49,881 bases of DNA from Clostridia bacterium (GCA_017451485.1 JAFTOG010000032.1:1-49881), one strand, 5' to 3'. Numbered from the stretch's first letter, positions 27,601-36,074 are shown. Program-made: numbers and translations. Notes: generated from the sequence alone by a model not told the origin.

Positions 27601-27681
27601 AAGCTTGATAGAAACGACCCTGTATACGAGATTCCCGCACTTGGATATGCGGAATACAAGAGCACAGGCGTTAAGAACTAA
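24631..27681 (+). CDS. secreted DUF5696 family protein
   Basis: The 1016-residue protein has a signal peptide (1-27, ending GISAATA) and no lipobox or C-terminal membrane anchor. The motif FIPDGSGALVRFE (~370) and the general layout match DUF5696 proteins, which recur beside carbohydrate ABC transporters in Clostridia. The C-terminal half, with SPNFDFAYSTYLYG and an aromatic-rich end, suggests a glycoside-hydrolase-like barrel, but I cannot identify catalytic acids with confidence. An Asp-rich patch (~760-775, DLNSDYNLDDDNDDD) and an EF-hand-like loop DINNDGKLDRND (985-996) probably bind calcium. The start follows AAAGGAG, 14 bases after the previous gene. Confidence 0.75.
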   Translation: MKKKITAIILAVIMILSTFGTMGISAATATKVNVSTVINDVRYQDELIAWENMTVVPSSATSKFELRIDEESLTVAIRNKKTGEIMLSNPLGTINGKQLSAKVNNETYTSQLKIDYRGISSETGASYYTFRDCVKYDNPQHTLTIGTDTITVVYTFGELNQVPCLPEALRYDDMQLILQDLRDHGYSEYQIDTFKSYYDYYSITLTEADENGERHEVTIRDKDRESLITKYEQYGIKEEGFYYLRGTIGLTKRKANEDMLKSIKVDGEQKYTEEKKFELYKHINYVEATSTIPVITVPLTYTVTDTGFKADVDASKVTIRPTMANDGTEKIQYVIDGIGVLPFFNAANVKTTSNADQTLMTKETETGYTFIPDGSGALVRFEDVVRQGATNDMTFSLYGSDNVYYNLKPKNEEQMTMPVFGMVINERIPTKADPEVYEDTQTGFFAIIENGDAVASITSSHNANYHSVYASFKLSSADRLKMSSTATGVEGTLSLNSGVRFNETCSVNYVMLDPNANRNSQNEYETSYIGMAKYYRNYLVENGDITKIANVNDQTTLFVEVLGSMKVEKKIATFPVTVNEALTTFEQVKKMQRELTTGTAVITNSATGKDVTIKAADKGVGPINFILTGFANEGLSSKYPTKVKWLGSVGGKDGFLELLDDAKANGYEVSPNFDFAYSTYLYGSDNIKYRTYGAKSLDDRFAMKLTYEPAYQMLSYVGGIVISAGSYDYAYEKFAKAVEDYDDKMTNLAVGTLGSDLNSDYNLDDDNDDDIPDNFIYRTEAAKKTEQLLSKLSIKGANTNTNYKLLVRKGNSYAYKYVNYIVDSALDSSRRTNQSEAVPFMGMVLHGYIVYTGEALNMDGDADYAFLKSLENGANLYFTLAYDNVEYLKLNWRFAQYYSVDYSLWFEYVVTKYNEYDALMASKQTSYISEHEFLNTSEGGTKYKVYNKETGEALENSRVVRVEYSNREGFFLNYNADYEVVVQYDINNDGKLDRNDPVYEIPALGYAEYKSTGVKN

Positions 27682-27698
27682 GGAAGGAGGACTTATTA

Positions 27699-28754
27699 AT
27701 GGCTAAAAATAAAGAATACACAACAGTGGCAGCCGACGGTACAGTCCTTGTCCATATGGCTCCTAAGAAGACAATGAAGCTTTCCCTTACACAGAGAAAG
27801 GCACTTGCAGGATGGCTTCTCGTTCTTCCATTCGTTCTCGGCTTAGTATTAGTATACGGCCCCCTTCTCTTCTATTCAATCATTTCAATTTTCTGGGGTA
27901 TCAAGGTTGAACAGTCCGGTATTGTTTACGATAGAACTGTTGGATTTGACCACATCAGATGGGCTTTCGAGGGAGATAAATACTTCCTTGAGGCTCTGTA
28001 TAACGGATTTATGGACCTTCTTATTCAGGTTCCTGCGATTATAATCTTCTCACTCTTTATGGCTATTATCCTTAACCAGAAGATGAGAGGCCGTGCAGCA
28101 TTCCGTGCTATATTCTTCTTACCGGTTATTCTTTCAATTGGTATCATCGACTCAATTGATACAAGTGCAGCATTATCAATGAATGCTATCGCCGGTGGAA
28201 TCGATGACGGTACATCAGCAATGGAGGGTGGAAGTTCCTTTATTTCAATGATGGACCTCAATATGCTGTTTGAAAATGTACAGATCGGTGGCTCATTCCT
28301 GAGCATTGCATCTGAGCTTGTTAACAGTATCTTCGACGTTGTAAGCCGTTCAGGTGTACAGATGCTTATCTTCCTTTCCGGCTTGCAGTCAATTTCGCCT
28401 GCTATTTACGAGTCCTGTCAGATTGACGGTGCGAGTGCATGGGAGACCTTCTGGAAGGTTACACTTCCTATGATCAGCCCTATGATTCTTGTAAACTCTA
28501 TCTATACTCTTATTGATGCATTTACAGCTTCCGGAAACGGAGTTATAAGTCACATCTTCCAGGATATAGGTACTGAGGATAACCCGACAATTTTGAAGAT
28601 CGTGGATGAAGAAGGCAATACGATAGTACGACATCTTTCAGCAAACTCACTGTCAACAACGGAAATGTGGATTTATGTATTGTTCATAGCTATCCTTGTT
28701 GTAGTAGTAGCATTGCTTATGAAGGCGTTTGTATTCTATCAGAAGAGAGATTAA
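27699..28754 (+). CDS. sugar ABC transporter permease, MalF-like (pair 2)
   Basis: The 351-residue protein has an N-terminal tail of ~35 residues, then six predicted helices. The EAA loop is ESCQIDGASAWETFW (~238) followed by KVTLPMISPM. Between helices three and four lies an insert of about 60 residues (~150-210), rich in Ser, Met and Gly, probably extracellular and larger than in usual CUT1 permeases. AGGAAGGAGG precedes the start, 17 bases after the DUF5696 gene. It is more divergent than the first pair and would dimerise with the next product. Confidence 0.88.
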   Translation: MAKNKEYTTVAADGTVLVHMAPKKTMKLSLTQRKALAGWLLVLPFVLGLVLVYGPLLFYSIISIFWGIKVEQSGIVYDRTVGFDHIRWAFEGDKYFLEALYNGFMDLLIQVPAIIIFSLFMAIILNQKMRGRAAFRAIFFLPVILSIGIIDSIDTSAALSMNAIAGGIDDGTSAMEGGSSFISMMDLNMLFENVQIGGSFLSIASELVNSIFDVVSRSGVQMLIFLSGLQSISPAIYESCQIDGASAWETFWKVTLPMISPMILVNSIYTLIDAFTASGNGVISHIFQDIGTEDNPTILKIVDEEGNTIVRHLSANSLSTTEMWIYVLFIAILVVVVALLMKAFVFYQKRD

Positions 28755-28767
28755 GGAGGGGAGATAA

Positions 28768-29859
28768 ATGGACGCACCAAAAGTAACTAAAGAATCAAAA
28801 AATAAAATCCGTGTGGACTTTGAAAGAGCTCCTCTTTGGGAAAGAATAAAAGGTAAGTATTTCTCAATGCGTTTCTTGAAGGGAACAGTATATGTACTTT
28901 TCAGATTTATACTTCTCCTTGGCGTTTCCTTCGTAATTCTGTACCCCTACATTTCAAAGATTGCAGACTCATTTAAGGACTTCTACGACTTCCAGGATAT
29001 TACAGTTGTATACATTTCAAAGAATCCTTCTTTCCAGCAGTATGCAACCATCATAACGGAAAACCATTATTTCCACGCAATGCTTAATACATTCCTGATT
29101 TCCGCATCAACAGCTCTGTTACAGACTCTTGTATGTGCACTTATAGGATATGGTCTTGCTAAGTTCAAGTTCAGAGGCAGAGGTATTATATTTGCAATAG
29201 TTATTATAACTATGATGCTTCCTCAGGACCTTTTGAGACTTCCTATGCAGAATGTATTCTGGCGTTTTGACGATACTCATCCTATAGGTATGCTTATCAA
29301 ATGGATATCAGGTGATCCTGATTTGAGTATTAAATTCGGTGTAAACAGCCTTACAGGTTTTATTCCTCATTATATCCTTTCTATAACAGGCTTCGGCTTC
29401 AGAAACGGATTGTTCATCTTCTTGCTCCGTCAGTTCTTTACTGGAGTACCCGATGAGCTTGAGGAGTCTGCTTACATGGATGGATGTACTACATTCAGAA
29501 CATTCTTCCAGATCATCATTCCTCTTGCTATCCCGATGCTTATTACAGTATTTATATTCTCATTCTCATGGCAGTGGACAGATGACTTCTATATCAACAC
29601 ATTCTGGCTCTCTGACTTCTGGACATCTGAGGAATCTATCCCCTTGCTCAGCAGTGGTAACTTTGCTAATAAGGTACCGGATTCACTCTTCAGCTTCTTC
29701 GGTCAGATACATTCCACTAAGGATACGGGTTGGGATGCGTATGTTGGTGCCATCGGTGGTACAACTACTATCCTTATCGCCCTTCCTCTTATCATTGCAT
29801 TCGTATTCTTGCAGGGTAAGATCGTTCAGGGTATTGAACGAAGCGGTATCGTTGGTTAA
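28768..29859 (+). CDS. sugar ABC transporter permease, MalG-like (pair 2)
   Basis: This 363-residue membrane protein has six predicted helices, a basic cytoplasmic N-terminus and the EAA loop ESAYMDGCTTFRTFFQ (~232) followed by IIIPLAIPM. An extracellular insert between helices three and four (~165-205, including FDDTHPIGMLIKWISGD) and another near the C-terminus (SSGNFANKVPDSL) make it longer than the ~280-residue norm. It is the last gene of the operon, 13 bases after its partner, and is followed by a strong terminator. Confidence 0.88.
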   Translation: MDAPKVTKESKNKIRVDFERAPLWERIKGKYFSMRFLKGTVYVLFRFILLLGVSFVILYPYISKIADSFKDFYDFQDITVVYISKNPSFQQYATIITENHYFHAMLNTFLISASTALLQTLVCALIGYGLAKFKFRGRGIIFAIVIITMMLPQDLLRLPMQNVFWRFDDTHPIGMLIKWISGDPDLSIKFGVNSLTGFIPHYILSITGFGFRNGLFIFLLRQFFTGVPDELEESAYMDGCTTFRTFFQIIIPLAIPMLITVFIFSFSWQWTDDFYINTFWLSDFWTSEESIPLLSSGNFANKVPDSLFSFFGQIHSTKDTGWDAYVGAIGGTTTILIALPLIIAFVFLQGKIVQGIERSGIVG

Positions 29860-29882
29860 AGAAGGAACACCAATTATAAATC

Positions 29883-29914
29883 AAAAAAGAGCTTGGTTCT
29901 CCAAGCTCTTTTTT
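29883..29914 (+). terminator. terminator of the sugar-transport operon
   Basis: A 14-base perfect stem (29883-29896 with 29901-29914), TTCT loop, ending in six T. Confidence 0.92.
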
Positions 29915-29925
29915 GATTTAATATC

Positions 29926-29954
29926 TTGACATTATGGGAAGGGTATGCTATAAT
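29926..29954 (+). promoter_or_regulatory. consensus promoter of the metal-resistance operon
   Basis: TTGACA (29926-29931), 17 bases, TATAAT (29949-29954), an exact consensus match. Confidence 0.85.
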
Positions 29955-29955
29955 T

Positions 29956-29985
29956 TATTTGAACAGTTGAATAAACATTCAAATA
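29956..29985 (+). promoter_or_regulatory. ArsR/SmtB-type operator
   Basis: TATTTGAA (29956-29963) and TTCAAATA (29978-29985) form an inverted repeat with an inner TTGAAT-AAAC-ATTCAA. Position, right after the -10, and TGAA/TTCA half-sites fit a SmtB/CzrA-type operator bound by the first gene's product. Confidence 0.75.
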
Positions 29986-29999
29986 AAATGGAGTGGAAA

Positions 30000-30341
30000 A
30001 TGGAAGAAAACAGAGATACGAATAACATAATTGAATTTGTAAGAAATAAAATAGCAGATGAGGAGACTGTATATGACCTCGCCGAGCTATTTAAGGTTTT
30101 TGGGGATACCACAAGAGCAAAAATCCTTTCGTGCCTGGAGGTAAGGGATTTATATGTCGGAGAAATAGCAGAGGTGCTTAATATGAGTATATCGGCTGTG
30201 TCTCACCAGCTTCGTGTACTGCGAAATGCTAAGCTTGTCCGAGGTGTTAAGGAGGGCAAGGAGGTAAAATACTCCCTTGATGATAATCATGTTATGATGA
30301 TAATAGAATGTGGGATGTCCCACATAAAGGAGGATAAATGA
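30000..30341 (+). CDS. ArsR/SmtB-family metal-responsive repressor
   Basis: The 113-residue winged-helix dimer has the family core ELFKVFGDTTRAKILSCL and recognition helix SISAVSHQLRVLRNAKLV. The C-terminal helix carries D-x-H-x10-H-x-x-E (DNHVMMIIECGMSHIKE), the alpha-5 metal site of the Zn/Co sensors SmtB and CzrA. The alpha-3 cysteine motif of the Cd/Pb sensor CadC is missing. It therefore probably senses zinc and releases its own promoter. The start is ATG-30000 after GGAGTGG; codons upstream lie within the promoter and operator. It overlaps the next gene by four bases. Confidence 0.9.
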   Translation: MEENRDTNNIIEFVRNKIADEETVYDLAELFKVFGDTTRAKILSCLEVRDLYVGEIAEVLNMSISAVSHQLRVLRNAKLVRGVKEGKEVKYSLDDNHVMMIIECGMSHIKEDK

Positions 30342-30556
30342 AAAAGGTATTCAGACTGGAAAATCTCGGGTGTGCCAATTGTGCCGCCAAAATGGAAAAG
30401 GCAATATCGAAAATTGAGGGTGTTAGCTTCGTGAGTATAGGATTTATGACACGCCGTCTTACAATAGAGGCTGACGAGAGTAGCTTTGATATGATACTTG
30501 AAAAGGCACAGAAGATAATAAAAAAATTTGAGAATGATTGTAAAATTGTCAGGTAA
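30338..30556 (+). CDS. stand-alone HMA metal-binding protein
   Basis: The 72-residue protein is one heavy-metal-associated domain with LGCANCAAKM (Cys ~11 and ~14). It starts inside the repressor's stop codon (ATGA) after AAAGGAGG and ends two bases before the ATPase start. In many Zn/Cd ATPases this domain is fused to the N-terminus of the pump; here the pump lacks it, so this small protein is likely a detached N-terminal domain working as a chaperone or regulator of the pump. Confidence 0.85.
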   Translation: MKKVFRLENLGCANCAAKMEKAISKIEGVSFVSIGFMTRRLTIEADESSFDMILEKAQKIIKKFENDCKIVR

Positions 30557-30558
30557 AT

Positions 30559-32463
30559 ATGAAAATTGAGCTTTCAAAAAAAGATAAAAGCAGATTGCTT
30601 CGGATTATATCATCACTAATAATATTTGTTCCCTTACTGATAGCTGACAAAATATTTGATATTGGAGTGCAGACAGAAATCGGATGGGTTTTGCCTTGTA
30701 TACTATATTTTGTTGTATACATAATTATAGGATACGATGTTTTATATAAGGCTGTAGTAAATGTAGCTCATTTGAATCCCTTGGATGAAAATTTTCTTAT
30801 GTGTATAGCCACATTGGGTGCATTTACATTAGCTATTTACACCGGAGTCAAAGGAGAAGGGACTGAGGGCTTTGAGGAGGGCTGTGCTGTTCTGATATTT
30901 TACCAGATAGGAGAGCTTTTTCAAAGTATAGCAACCGAAAGATCAAGAAGATCCATAGCGTCTCTTATGGATATATGCCCTGATTATGCCAATGTGATAC
31001 GAAACGGTATAGTCGAAGCCGTATTACCTGAGGAGGTATCGATAGGCGAAACAATTGTGGTGAAGGCAGGAGAAAAAATACCTCTTGACGGAGAGATAAT
31101 AAGTGGAGTATCATCTGTGGATTCAAGCTCATTAACAGGTGAGTCTGTGCCCGTTGAATTATCTCCCGGAGATAAGGTTATTAGTGGATGTATAAATCTT
31201 ACTTCTACTATAGAGATTAAGGTAGAGAAGGAATTTACTGATTCAACAGTGTCAAAAATTCTTGAGCTCGTGGAAAATGCTTCTGACAAAAAGTCGAAAA
31301 CCGAATCCTTTATTACAAAATTTGCAAGATGGTATACGCCCGTGGTTGTAGCTCTTGCTATATGTCTTGCTGTTGTTCCCACTCTGATCTTCGGTAACGG
31401 AGAGATCTGGATATATAGGTCCTTGAGCTTTCTTGTAGTGTCATGCCCTTGTGCAATAGTAATATCAGTGCCAATGGCTTTTTTTATGGGAATCGGTATC
31501 TCTTCGAAAAGCTTTATACTTGTAAAGGGCTCTGATTATATAGAAAAGCTTGATAAGGCAAGTACCTTTGTTTTTGATAAAACGGGCACCCTGACAACGG
31601 GTGAGTTCCGAGTTGTATCAGTATATCCCGAGGAAAAGGAACAGGAGATATTAAGGCTTGCAGCTATTGCAGAGACAGACTCCATCCACCCAATAGCCAG
31701 ATCAATAGTAAAAAAATATGGGCAACAAGTTGATACAGGGTATACCACCGAGAGCATGGCAGGTTACGGTATAATAGCAAGAAGCAACGGAGACGAGATA
31801 CTTTGTGGAAGCTATAAGCTTATGGAAAAACACGGTATAGAGTGTCCGTTGCAGAATGATGGGCACACTGCGGTATATGTAGCACATAACAGTCAATATA
31901 TCGGCGTTATATTAATCACTGACGAAATAAAAAAGGGTGCTAAGGAAGCTGTATCCGAGCTTAAAAATATGGGTGTAAAATGTGTAATGCTCACAGGAGA
32001 TAGAGAGCAGAGTGCTAAAAAAGTGGCAGAGAGTGTAGGAATTTCCGATTACAAAGCATCGTTATTGCCACAGAATAAGGTTTATGAGGTTGAAGGCCTG
32101 ATGAATGGGGACGGAAAAGACGGATATGTATGCTTTGTGGGTGACGGAATAAATGATGCACCTGTTCTTATGCGTTCAGATATCGGTATTTCCATGGGAG
32201 CACTCGGCAGTGACGCCGCTATCGAGGCATCGAATATTGTATTGACACGAGATGATTTGACCTCCCTTGTAAAGGCAAAGGCTATAGCAAGGGGCACTGT
32301 CAGAATAGCAAAGCAAAATATAATCATTCCTCTTTTTATAAAAATAGCGATTCTTATTCTTGCCACATTGGGAATTACAAATATGTGGATGGCAGTATTC
32401 GGTGATGTAGGTGTGGCTGTGCTTGCAATACTAAACTCCATGAGGATCGGCAGGATTAAATAA
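30559..32463 (+). CDS. cadA: Zn/Cd/Pb-type P1B ATPase
   Basis: The 634-residue metal exporter has no N-terminal HMA domain. Motifs in order: LTGESVPV (~193), CPCAIVISVP (~296; CPC followed by SxP is the P1B-2 class for divalent soft metals), DKTGTLT (~340), HP in SIHPIAR, GDGINDAPVL (~528), and the class-specific lysine and FGDVGVAVL in the last helices. With the SmtB-like regulator, zinc is the most likely main substrate; cadmium and lead are also likely exported. Its start is two bases after the HMA gene, so the three genes form one tightly coupled operon. Name could equally be zntA or zosA. Confidence 0.9.
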   Translation: MKIELSKKDKSRLLRIISSLIIFVPLLIADKIFDIGVQTEIGWVLPCILYFVVYIIIGYDVLYKAVVNVAHLNPLDENFLMCIATLGAFTLAIYTGVKGEGTEGFEEGCAVLIFYQIGELFQSIATERSRRSIASLMDICPDYANVIRNGIVEAVLPEEVSIGETIVVKAGEKIPLDGEIISGVSSVDSSSLTGESVPVELSPGDKVISGCINLTSTIEIKVEKEFTDSTVSKILELVENASDKKSKTESFITKFARWYTPVVVALAICLAVVPTLIFGNGEIWIYRSLSFLVVSCPCAIVISVPMAFFMGIGISSKSFILVKGSDYIEKLDKASTFVFDKTGTLTTGEFRVVSVYPEEKEQEILRLAAIAETDSIHPIARSIVKKYGQQVDTGYTTESMAGYGIIARSNGDEILCGSYKLMEKHGIECPLQNDGHTAVYVAHNSQYIGVILITDEIKKGAKEAVSELKNMGVKCVMLTGDREQSAKKVAESVGISDYKASLLPQNKVYEVEGLMNGDGKDGYVCFVGDGINDAPVLMRSDIGISMGALGSDAAIEASNIVLTRDDLTSLVKAKAIARGTVRIAKQNIIIPLFIKIAILILATLGITNMWMAVFGDVGVAVLAILNSMRIGRIK

Positions 32464-32503
32464 TATCTCTGATATAATAATATGCAGAATTTACGGTAAA
32501 ATA

Positions 32504-32537
32504 AAAAATGATGCTGAATGTTGTCAGCATCATTTTT
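32504..32537. terminator. bidirectional terminator between cadA and asd
   Basis: AAAAATGATGCTGA (32504-32517) pairs with TCAGCATCATTTTT (32524-32537), A/T tracts on both sides. Confidence 0.85.
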
Positions 32538-32549
32538 ATTTATAATAAA

Positions 32550-33551
32550 TCAGTCTATAAGTACTTCTGCAATCTGAACAGCGTTAGTTGCAGCACCCTT
32601 ACGAACCTGGTCTCCACAGCACCAAAGGGTAATTGCATTGTCAAATACAAGATCCTCACGGATTCTGCCAACATATACAAGGTCCTGGTCGGATGTAACT
32701 ATAGGCATGGGATAAATCTTGTTTTCACCGTCATCATAGAGCTTACAGCCCTTTTCGTTTGCAATAGCGTTTTTAACCTGATCAGCTGTGAGCTTATCCT
32801 CTGTAACAACAGTTACTGAAATGGAGTGGGAACGAACTACAGGAACACGAACACAGGTACAAGTAACCTTAAGCTCGGGGAGGTGGAGAATCTTTCTGCC
32901 CTCGTTCTGCATTTTCATTTCCTCTGTGGAGTATCCGTTCTCACCGAAGGAGCCGATCTGGGGGATAAGGTTAGCTGCGATCTGATGCTGAAATACCTCG
33001 ACATTGATGTCGCCACCGTTTACCATAGCCTTCATCTGGTCCATAAGCTCAACAGGACCTGCTGCACCGGCACCGCTTGTTGCCTGATATGTGGAGGCGA
33101 TCATACCCTTGATCTTGGAGAGCTTATTGATTGCATTTACAGCAACAAGTGTAATAATTGTAGAGCAGTTGGGGTTAGATATAATACCCTTGTTCTTTCT
33201 TGCATCCTCTGCGTTGATTTCGGGAACTACAAGAGGAACATCATCATTCATACGGAACGCACTGGAATTGTCAATAAATACAGCACCTGCCTTAACAATG
33301 TGTGGGGCAAGCTCCTTTGCAAGAGCATTGGATGCAGCACCGAGAACAAAATCCATACCCTCAAAGGCATCGGCACAAGCAAGCTGTACCTCATAATCCT
33401 TACCGCAGAAGGGGATCTTCTTACCAACCGAACGGGAACTTGCAAGAAGTCTCAATTCTCCCATGGGGAACTGTCTTTCCTCAAGTACCTTGAGCATTTC
33501 TCTTCCTACGGCACCTGTAGCACCGAGGATAGCAACATTATATTTTTTCAT
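32550..33551 (-). CDS. asd: aspartate-semialdehyde dehydrogenase
   Basis: It reduces aspartyl phosphate to aspartate semialdehyde with NADPH. The 333-residue protein has the Rossmann motif ILGATGAVGREML, the catalytic cysteine in NPNCSTI, and the substrate region ASTYQATSGAG; the active-site His lies in the C-terminal part (VVRSHSISV). It is third in the minus-strand unit hom-lysC-asd, 20 bases after the aspartokinase, and so supplies homoserine dehydrogenase and the lysine branch. Confidence 0.95.
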   Translation of the reverse strand: MKKYNVAILGATGAVGREMLKVLEERQFPMGELRLLASSRSVGKKIPFCGKDYEVQLACADAFEGMDFVLGAASNALAKELAPHIVKAGAVFIDNSSAFRMNDDVPLVVPEINAEDARKNKGIISNPNCSTIITLVAVNAINKLSKIKGMIASTYQATSGAGAAGPVELMDQMKAMVNGGDINVEVFQHQIAANLIPQIGSFGENGYSTEEMKMQNEGRKILHLPELKVTCTCVRVPVVRSHSISVTVVTEDKLTADQVKNAIANEKGCKLYDDGENKIYPMPIVTSDQDLVYVGRIREDLVFDNAITLWCCGDQVRKGAATNAVQIAEVLID

Positions 33552-33571
33552 TATTATCTACCTCGCTTGAA

Positions 33572-34885
33572 TTATTCGCTAAGTGCGTAAAGAACCTTAA
33601 TTGCCTTAGCGTAGTCTGTGTCGTTGACACCAATTATAATATTAATTTCATCAGCACCCTGCTCAATCATTCTGATATTGATGTTGTTTTCGCCAAGGGC
33701 TGTAAATATTCTACCTGCAATACCGATATTGTCAGCAAGCTTTCTTCCTACAATAGCGATAAGGCTCACCTCGTTTACTATTTGTACACTGTCGGGAGCA
33801 AGTCTCTCGTTTATTTGGGAGATAAGATCGTGGAGACAGCTTTCAATAGCACTGGATGCTACTACGATGGAGAAGGAATCAATACTGCTGGGGATATGCT
33901 CAATAGAAATACCAAGGTTTTCAAACACCTCAAGTGTTCTTCTGATATATCCTATTTCCTCGTTCATTCTGCTCTTTGCAATGGTTATGATGGAGTAGTT
34001 CTTCTTGCCGGAGATACCGGTGATAAAGTTGCTTCCCTTATCGTCATCATCAAAGCTCTCCATAATAAGAGTACCGGGAGCATTCATATCATTTGTATTC
34101 TTGATGTAAAGAGGAATATTTTTGCTTCTTACGGGGAATACAGTTTCCTCATGGAGAACCTCTGCTCCCATATAAGAGAGCTCACGAAGCTCACTGAAGG
34201 TAACCCTGTCAATAGGTCTTGGGTTAGCAACGATTCTTGGGTCGACGGTCATGATTCCGGACACATCTGTCCAGTTTTCATACATATCAGCATCAATTGC
34301 TGCAGCTGCAATAGCACCTGTGATATCGGAGCCACCACGGGAGAAGGTCTTAATGCTTCCGTCAGGATTTACACCGTAGAAGCCGGGGATAACGATTCTT
34401 GAGTTTTCTTCAACAATGGAGGCAAGGTTTTCATATGTCTGTTCAAAGTTAACCTTTCCGTTATATCCGAAAACAAGCCAATCGGCACTGTCTACAAATT
34501 TATATCCAAGGTATTCTGCCATAAGTCTGGCATTAAGATATTCACCACGGGATACAATGTAGTCAACACTTGTCTTTTTATTAAGATTTGCCTCAATGTT
34601 TACAAGCTCTGTTTCGAGGTCCTGCTTAAGACCGCAGGACGCATAAATCTCACGGTATCTGTCCTTAATCTTTTCAAAGATATCGTTGTAGGGGGCATTA
34701 TACTTGATGTGTGCGTGGAGAATATAGAGCAAGTCAGTTACCTTTGTATCTCCGCCGAATCTCTTACCGGGGGCAGAAACAACTACAATAGCTCTGGAGG
34801 GGTCTGCCTCAACAATTCTCTTAACCTTTGCGAAGGATTCTCCCGATGCCAAGGAAGAACCTCCGAACTTTAATACCTTAATCAT
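33572..34885 (-). CDS. lysC: aspartate kinase
   Basis: It phosphorylates aspartate, the first step to Lys, Met and Thr. The 437-residue monofunctional enzyme has KFGGSSLAS at the N-terminus, the substrate motif SRGGSDITGAIAAAA (~190) and two C-terminal ACT domains (~300-437, with GISIEHIPSSIDS and NNINIRMIEQGADEINI). Length and arrangement resemble the Bacillus YclM/aspartokinase III class rather than the internally initiated LysC type. It starts three bases after hom, and clustering with threonine genes suggests feedback by threonine or lysine via the ACT domains. Confidence 0.93.
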   Translation of the reverse strand: MIKVLKFGGSSLASGESFAKVKRIVEADPSRAIVVVSAPGKRFGGDTKVTDLLYILHAHIKYNAPYNDIFEKIKDRYREIYASCGLKQDLETELVNIEANLNKKTSVDYIVSRGEYLNARLMAEYLGYKFVDSADWLVFGYNGKVNFEQTYENLASIVEENSRIVIPGFYGVNPDGSIKTFSRGGSDITGAIAAAAIDADMYENWTDVSGIMTVDPRIVANPRPIDRVTFSELRELSYMGAEVLHEETVFPVRSKNIPLYIKNTNDMNAPGTLIMESFDDDDKGSNFITGISGKKNYSIITIAKSRMNEEIGYIRRTLEVFENLGISIEHIPSSIDSFSIVVASSAIESCLHDLISQINERLAPDSVQIVNEVSLIAIVGRKLADNIGIAGRIFTALGENNINIRMIEQGADEINIIIGVNDTDYAKAIKVLYALSE

Positions 34886-34888
34886 AAT

Positions 34889-36034
34889 TTACTCCTCAAT
34901 TCCGGCAAAGAATGCACACTTATCCTTTGCAAAAATTTCATTTGCAATGCTGTGGATATCCTTAACGCCGATTTTCTTTGTTAATATATAGTTTACTCCG
35001 TCGATTACTTCCTTGCTATCAATAATGTCACAGGGGAGATCTTCAGTAGATCTTACATAATATTTTCTTTTGCATACGCCATTATCAATATTAGCTTCCT
35101 TTGTGGGATATACAAGCGCTGTATCACCCTTTAAGATATCGATAGCATCCTGTGCAAGGGAATTACCTGTGGGATATTTACCGGCACCCTGACCGTAGAA
35201 GGAAAGCCTTCCAACTCCCTCACCAAAGAGGGTGATCATATTGAAATTTTTGAATACATTAGCCTCAAGCTGGTCATAGCCGAGAACGGTAGGTTCAACA
35301 AAAACCGATACCGTATCGTTGTTTTTTATACCAAAGCCCAGGTAACGAACGGTTTTATTAAGCTTAGACTTGATGTAATCAATATCTGCCTTCTTAATAT
35401 TGCGAAGACCGAATACATTAACATCCTCTTCCTTTATTATTGTATCAAAGGCAATGGAGGATGATATAGCTGTCTTTCTCGCTGTATCAAGACCGTCAAT
35501 ATCAGCAGAGGGATTAGCCTCAGCATAGCCAAGAGCCTGTGCCTCCTTTAACACCTCATCAAAATCACGGGAGTCGGTAATCATAGCATCGAGGATAAAG
35601 TTAGTGGTACCGTTCATAATGCCCATTACCTTTGTAATCTCGTCACATCTTGTACCACGCTTAAGATTATACAGCCAGGGGATACCGCCACCTGCAGAGG
35701 ATGTGAATTTTATTGTCACACCGTTTTCAATAGCCAATCTGTGGAGCTCGTCGTAATATGTACAGATAAGGTGCTTGTTAGAGCTTACTACATGCTTGCC
35801 TGCCTTAAGTGCCTTTACCACAAAGGTGTGTGCAGGCTCAAGACCACCGATAGCCTCAGCTACAACTGTGATTTCCTTATCATTAAGAATATCGTCAAAG
35901 TTGCTTGTTAATTTATCTCCAAGGCCCTCGTGCTGACGGATGTCAAGTATCTTTTTTACATCATATCCATAGTGGGTGAGGATTTCATAAGCACCGGAAC
36001 CTACTACACCAAAGCCTAAAATAGCAATTCTCAT
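34889..36034 (-). CDS. hom: homoserine dehydrogenase, short form without ACT domain
   Basis: It reduces aspartate semialdehyde to homoserine. The 381-residue protein has the nucleotide-binding GFGVVGSG, the family signature around GIMNGTTNFILDAM and the catalytic ADIDGLDTARK. Many Gram-positive Hom proteins have ~430 residues with a C-terminal ACT domain; here the C-terminus stops at about residue 380 with only ~60 residues after the core, so allosteric threonine control is probably absent or located elsewhere. It is first in its operon, with the promoter overlapping that of thrC. Confidence 0.93.
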   Translation of the reverse strand: MRIAILGFGVVGSGAYEILTHYGYDVKKILDIRQHEGLGDKLTSNFDDILNDKEITVVAEAIGGLEPAHTFVVKALKAGKHVVSSNKHLICTYYDELHRLAIENGVTIKFTSSAGGGIPWLYNLKRGTRCDEITKVMGIMNGTTNFILDAMITDSRDFDEVLKEAQALGYAEANPSADIDGLDTARKTAISSSIAFDTIIKEEDVNVFGLRNIKKADIDYIKSKLNKTVRYLGFGIKNNDTVSVFVEPTVLGYDQLEANVFKNFNMITLFGEGVGRLSFYGQGAGKYPTGNSLAQDAIDILKGDTALVYPTKEANIDNGVCKRKYYVRSTEDLPCDIIDSKEVIDGVNYILTKKIGVKDIHSIANEIFAKDKCAFFAGIEE

Positions 36035-36074
36035 AAAAAATTTACCTTTCCTCGTGTCTTTATTTCAAAAACAC

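Noticed and set aside
33091..34402. Plus-strand frames opposite asd and the aspartokinase gene
   Set aside because: Shadows of conserved genes; translations show no domain.
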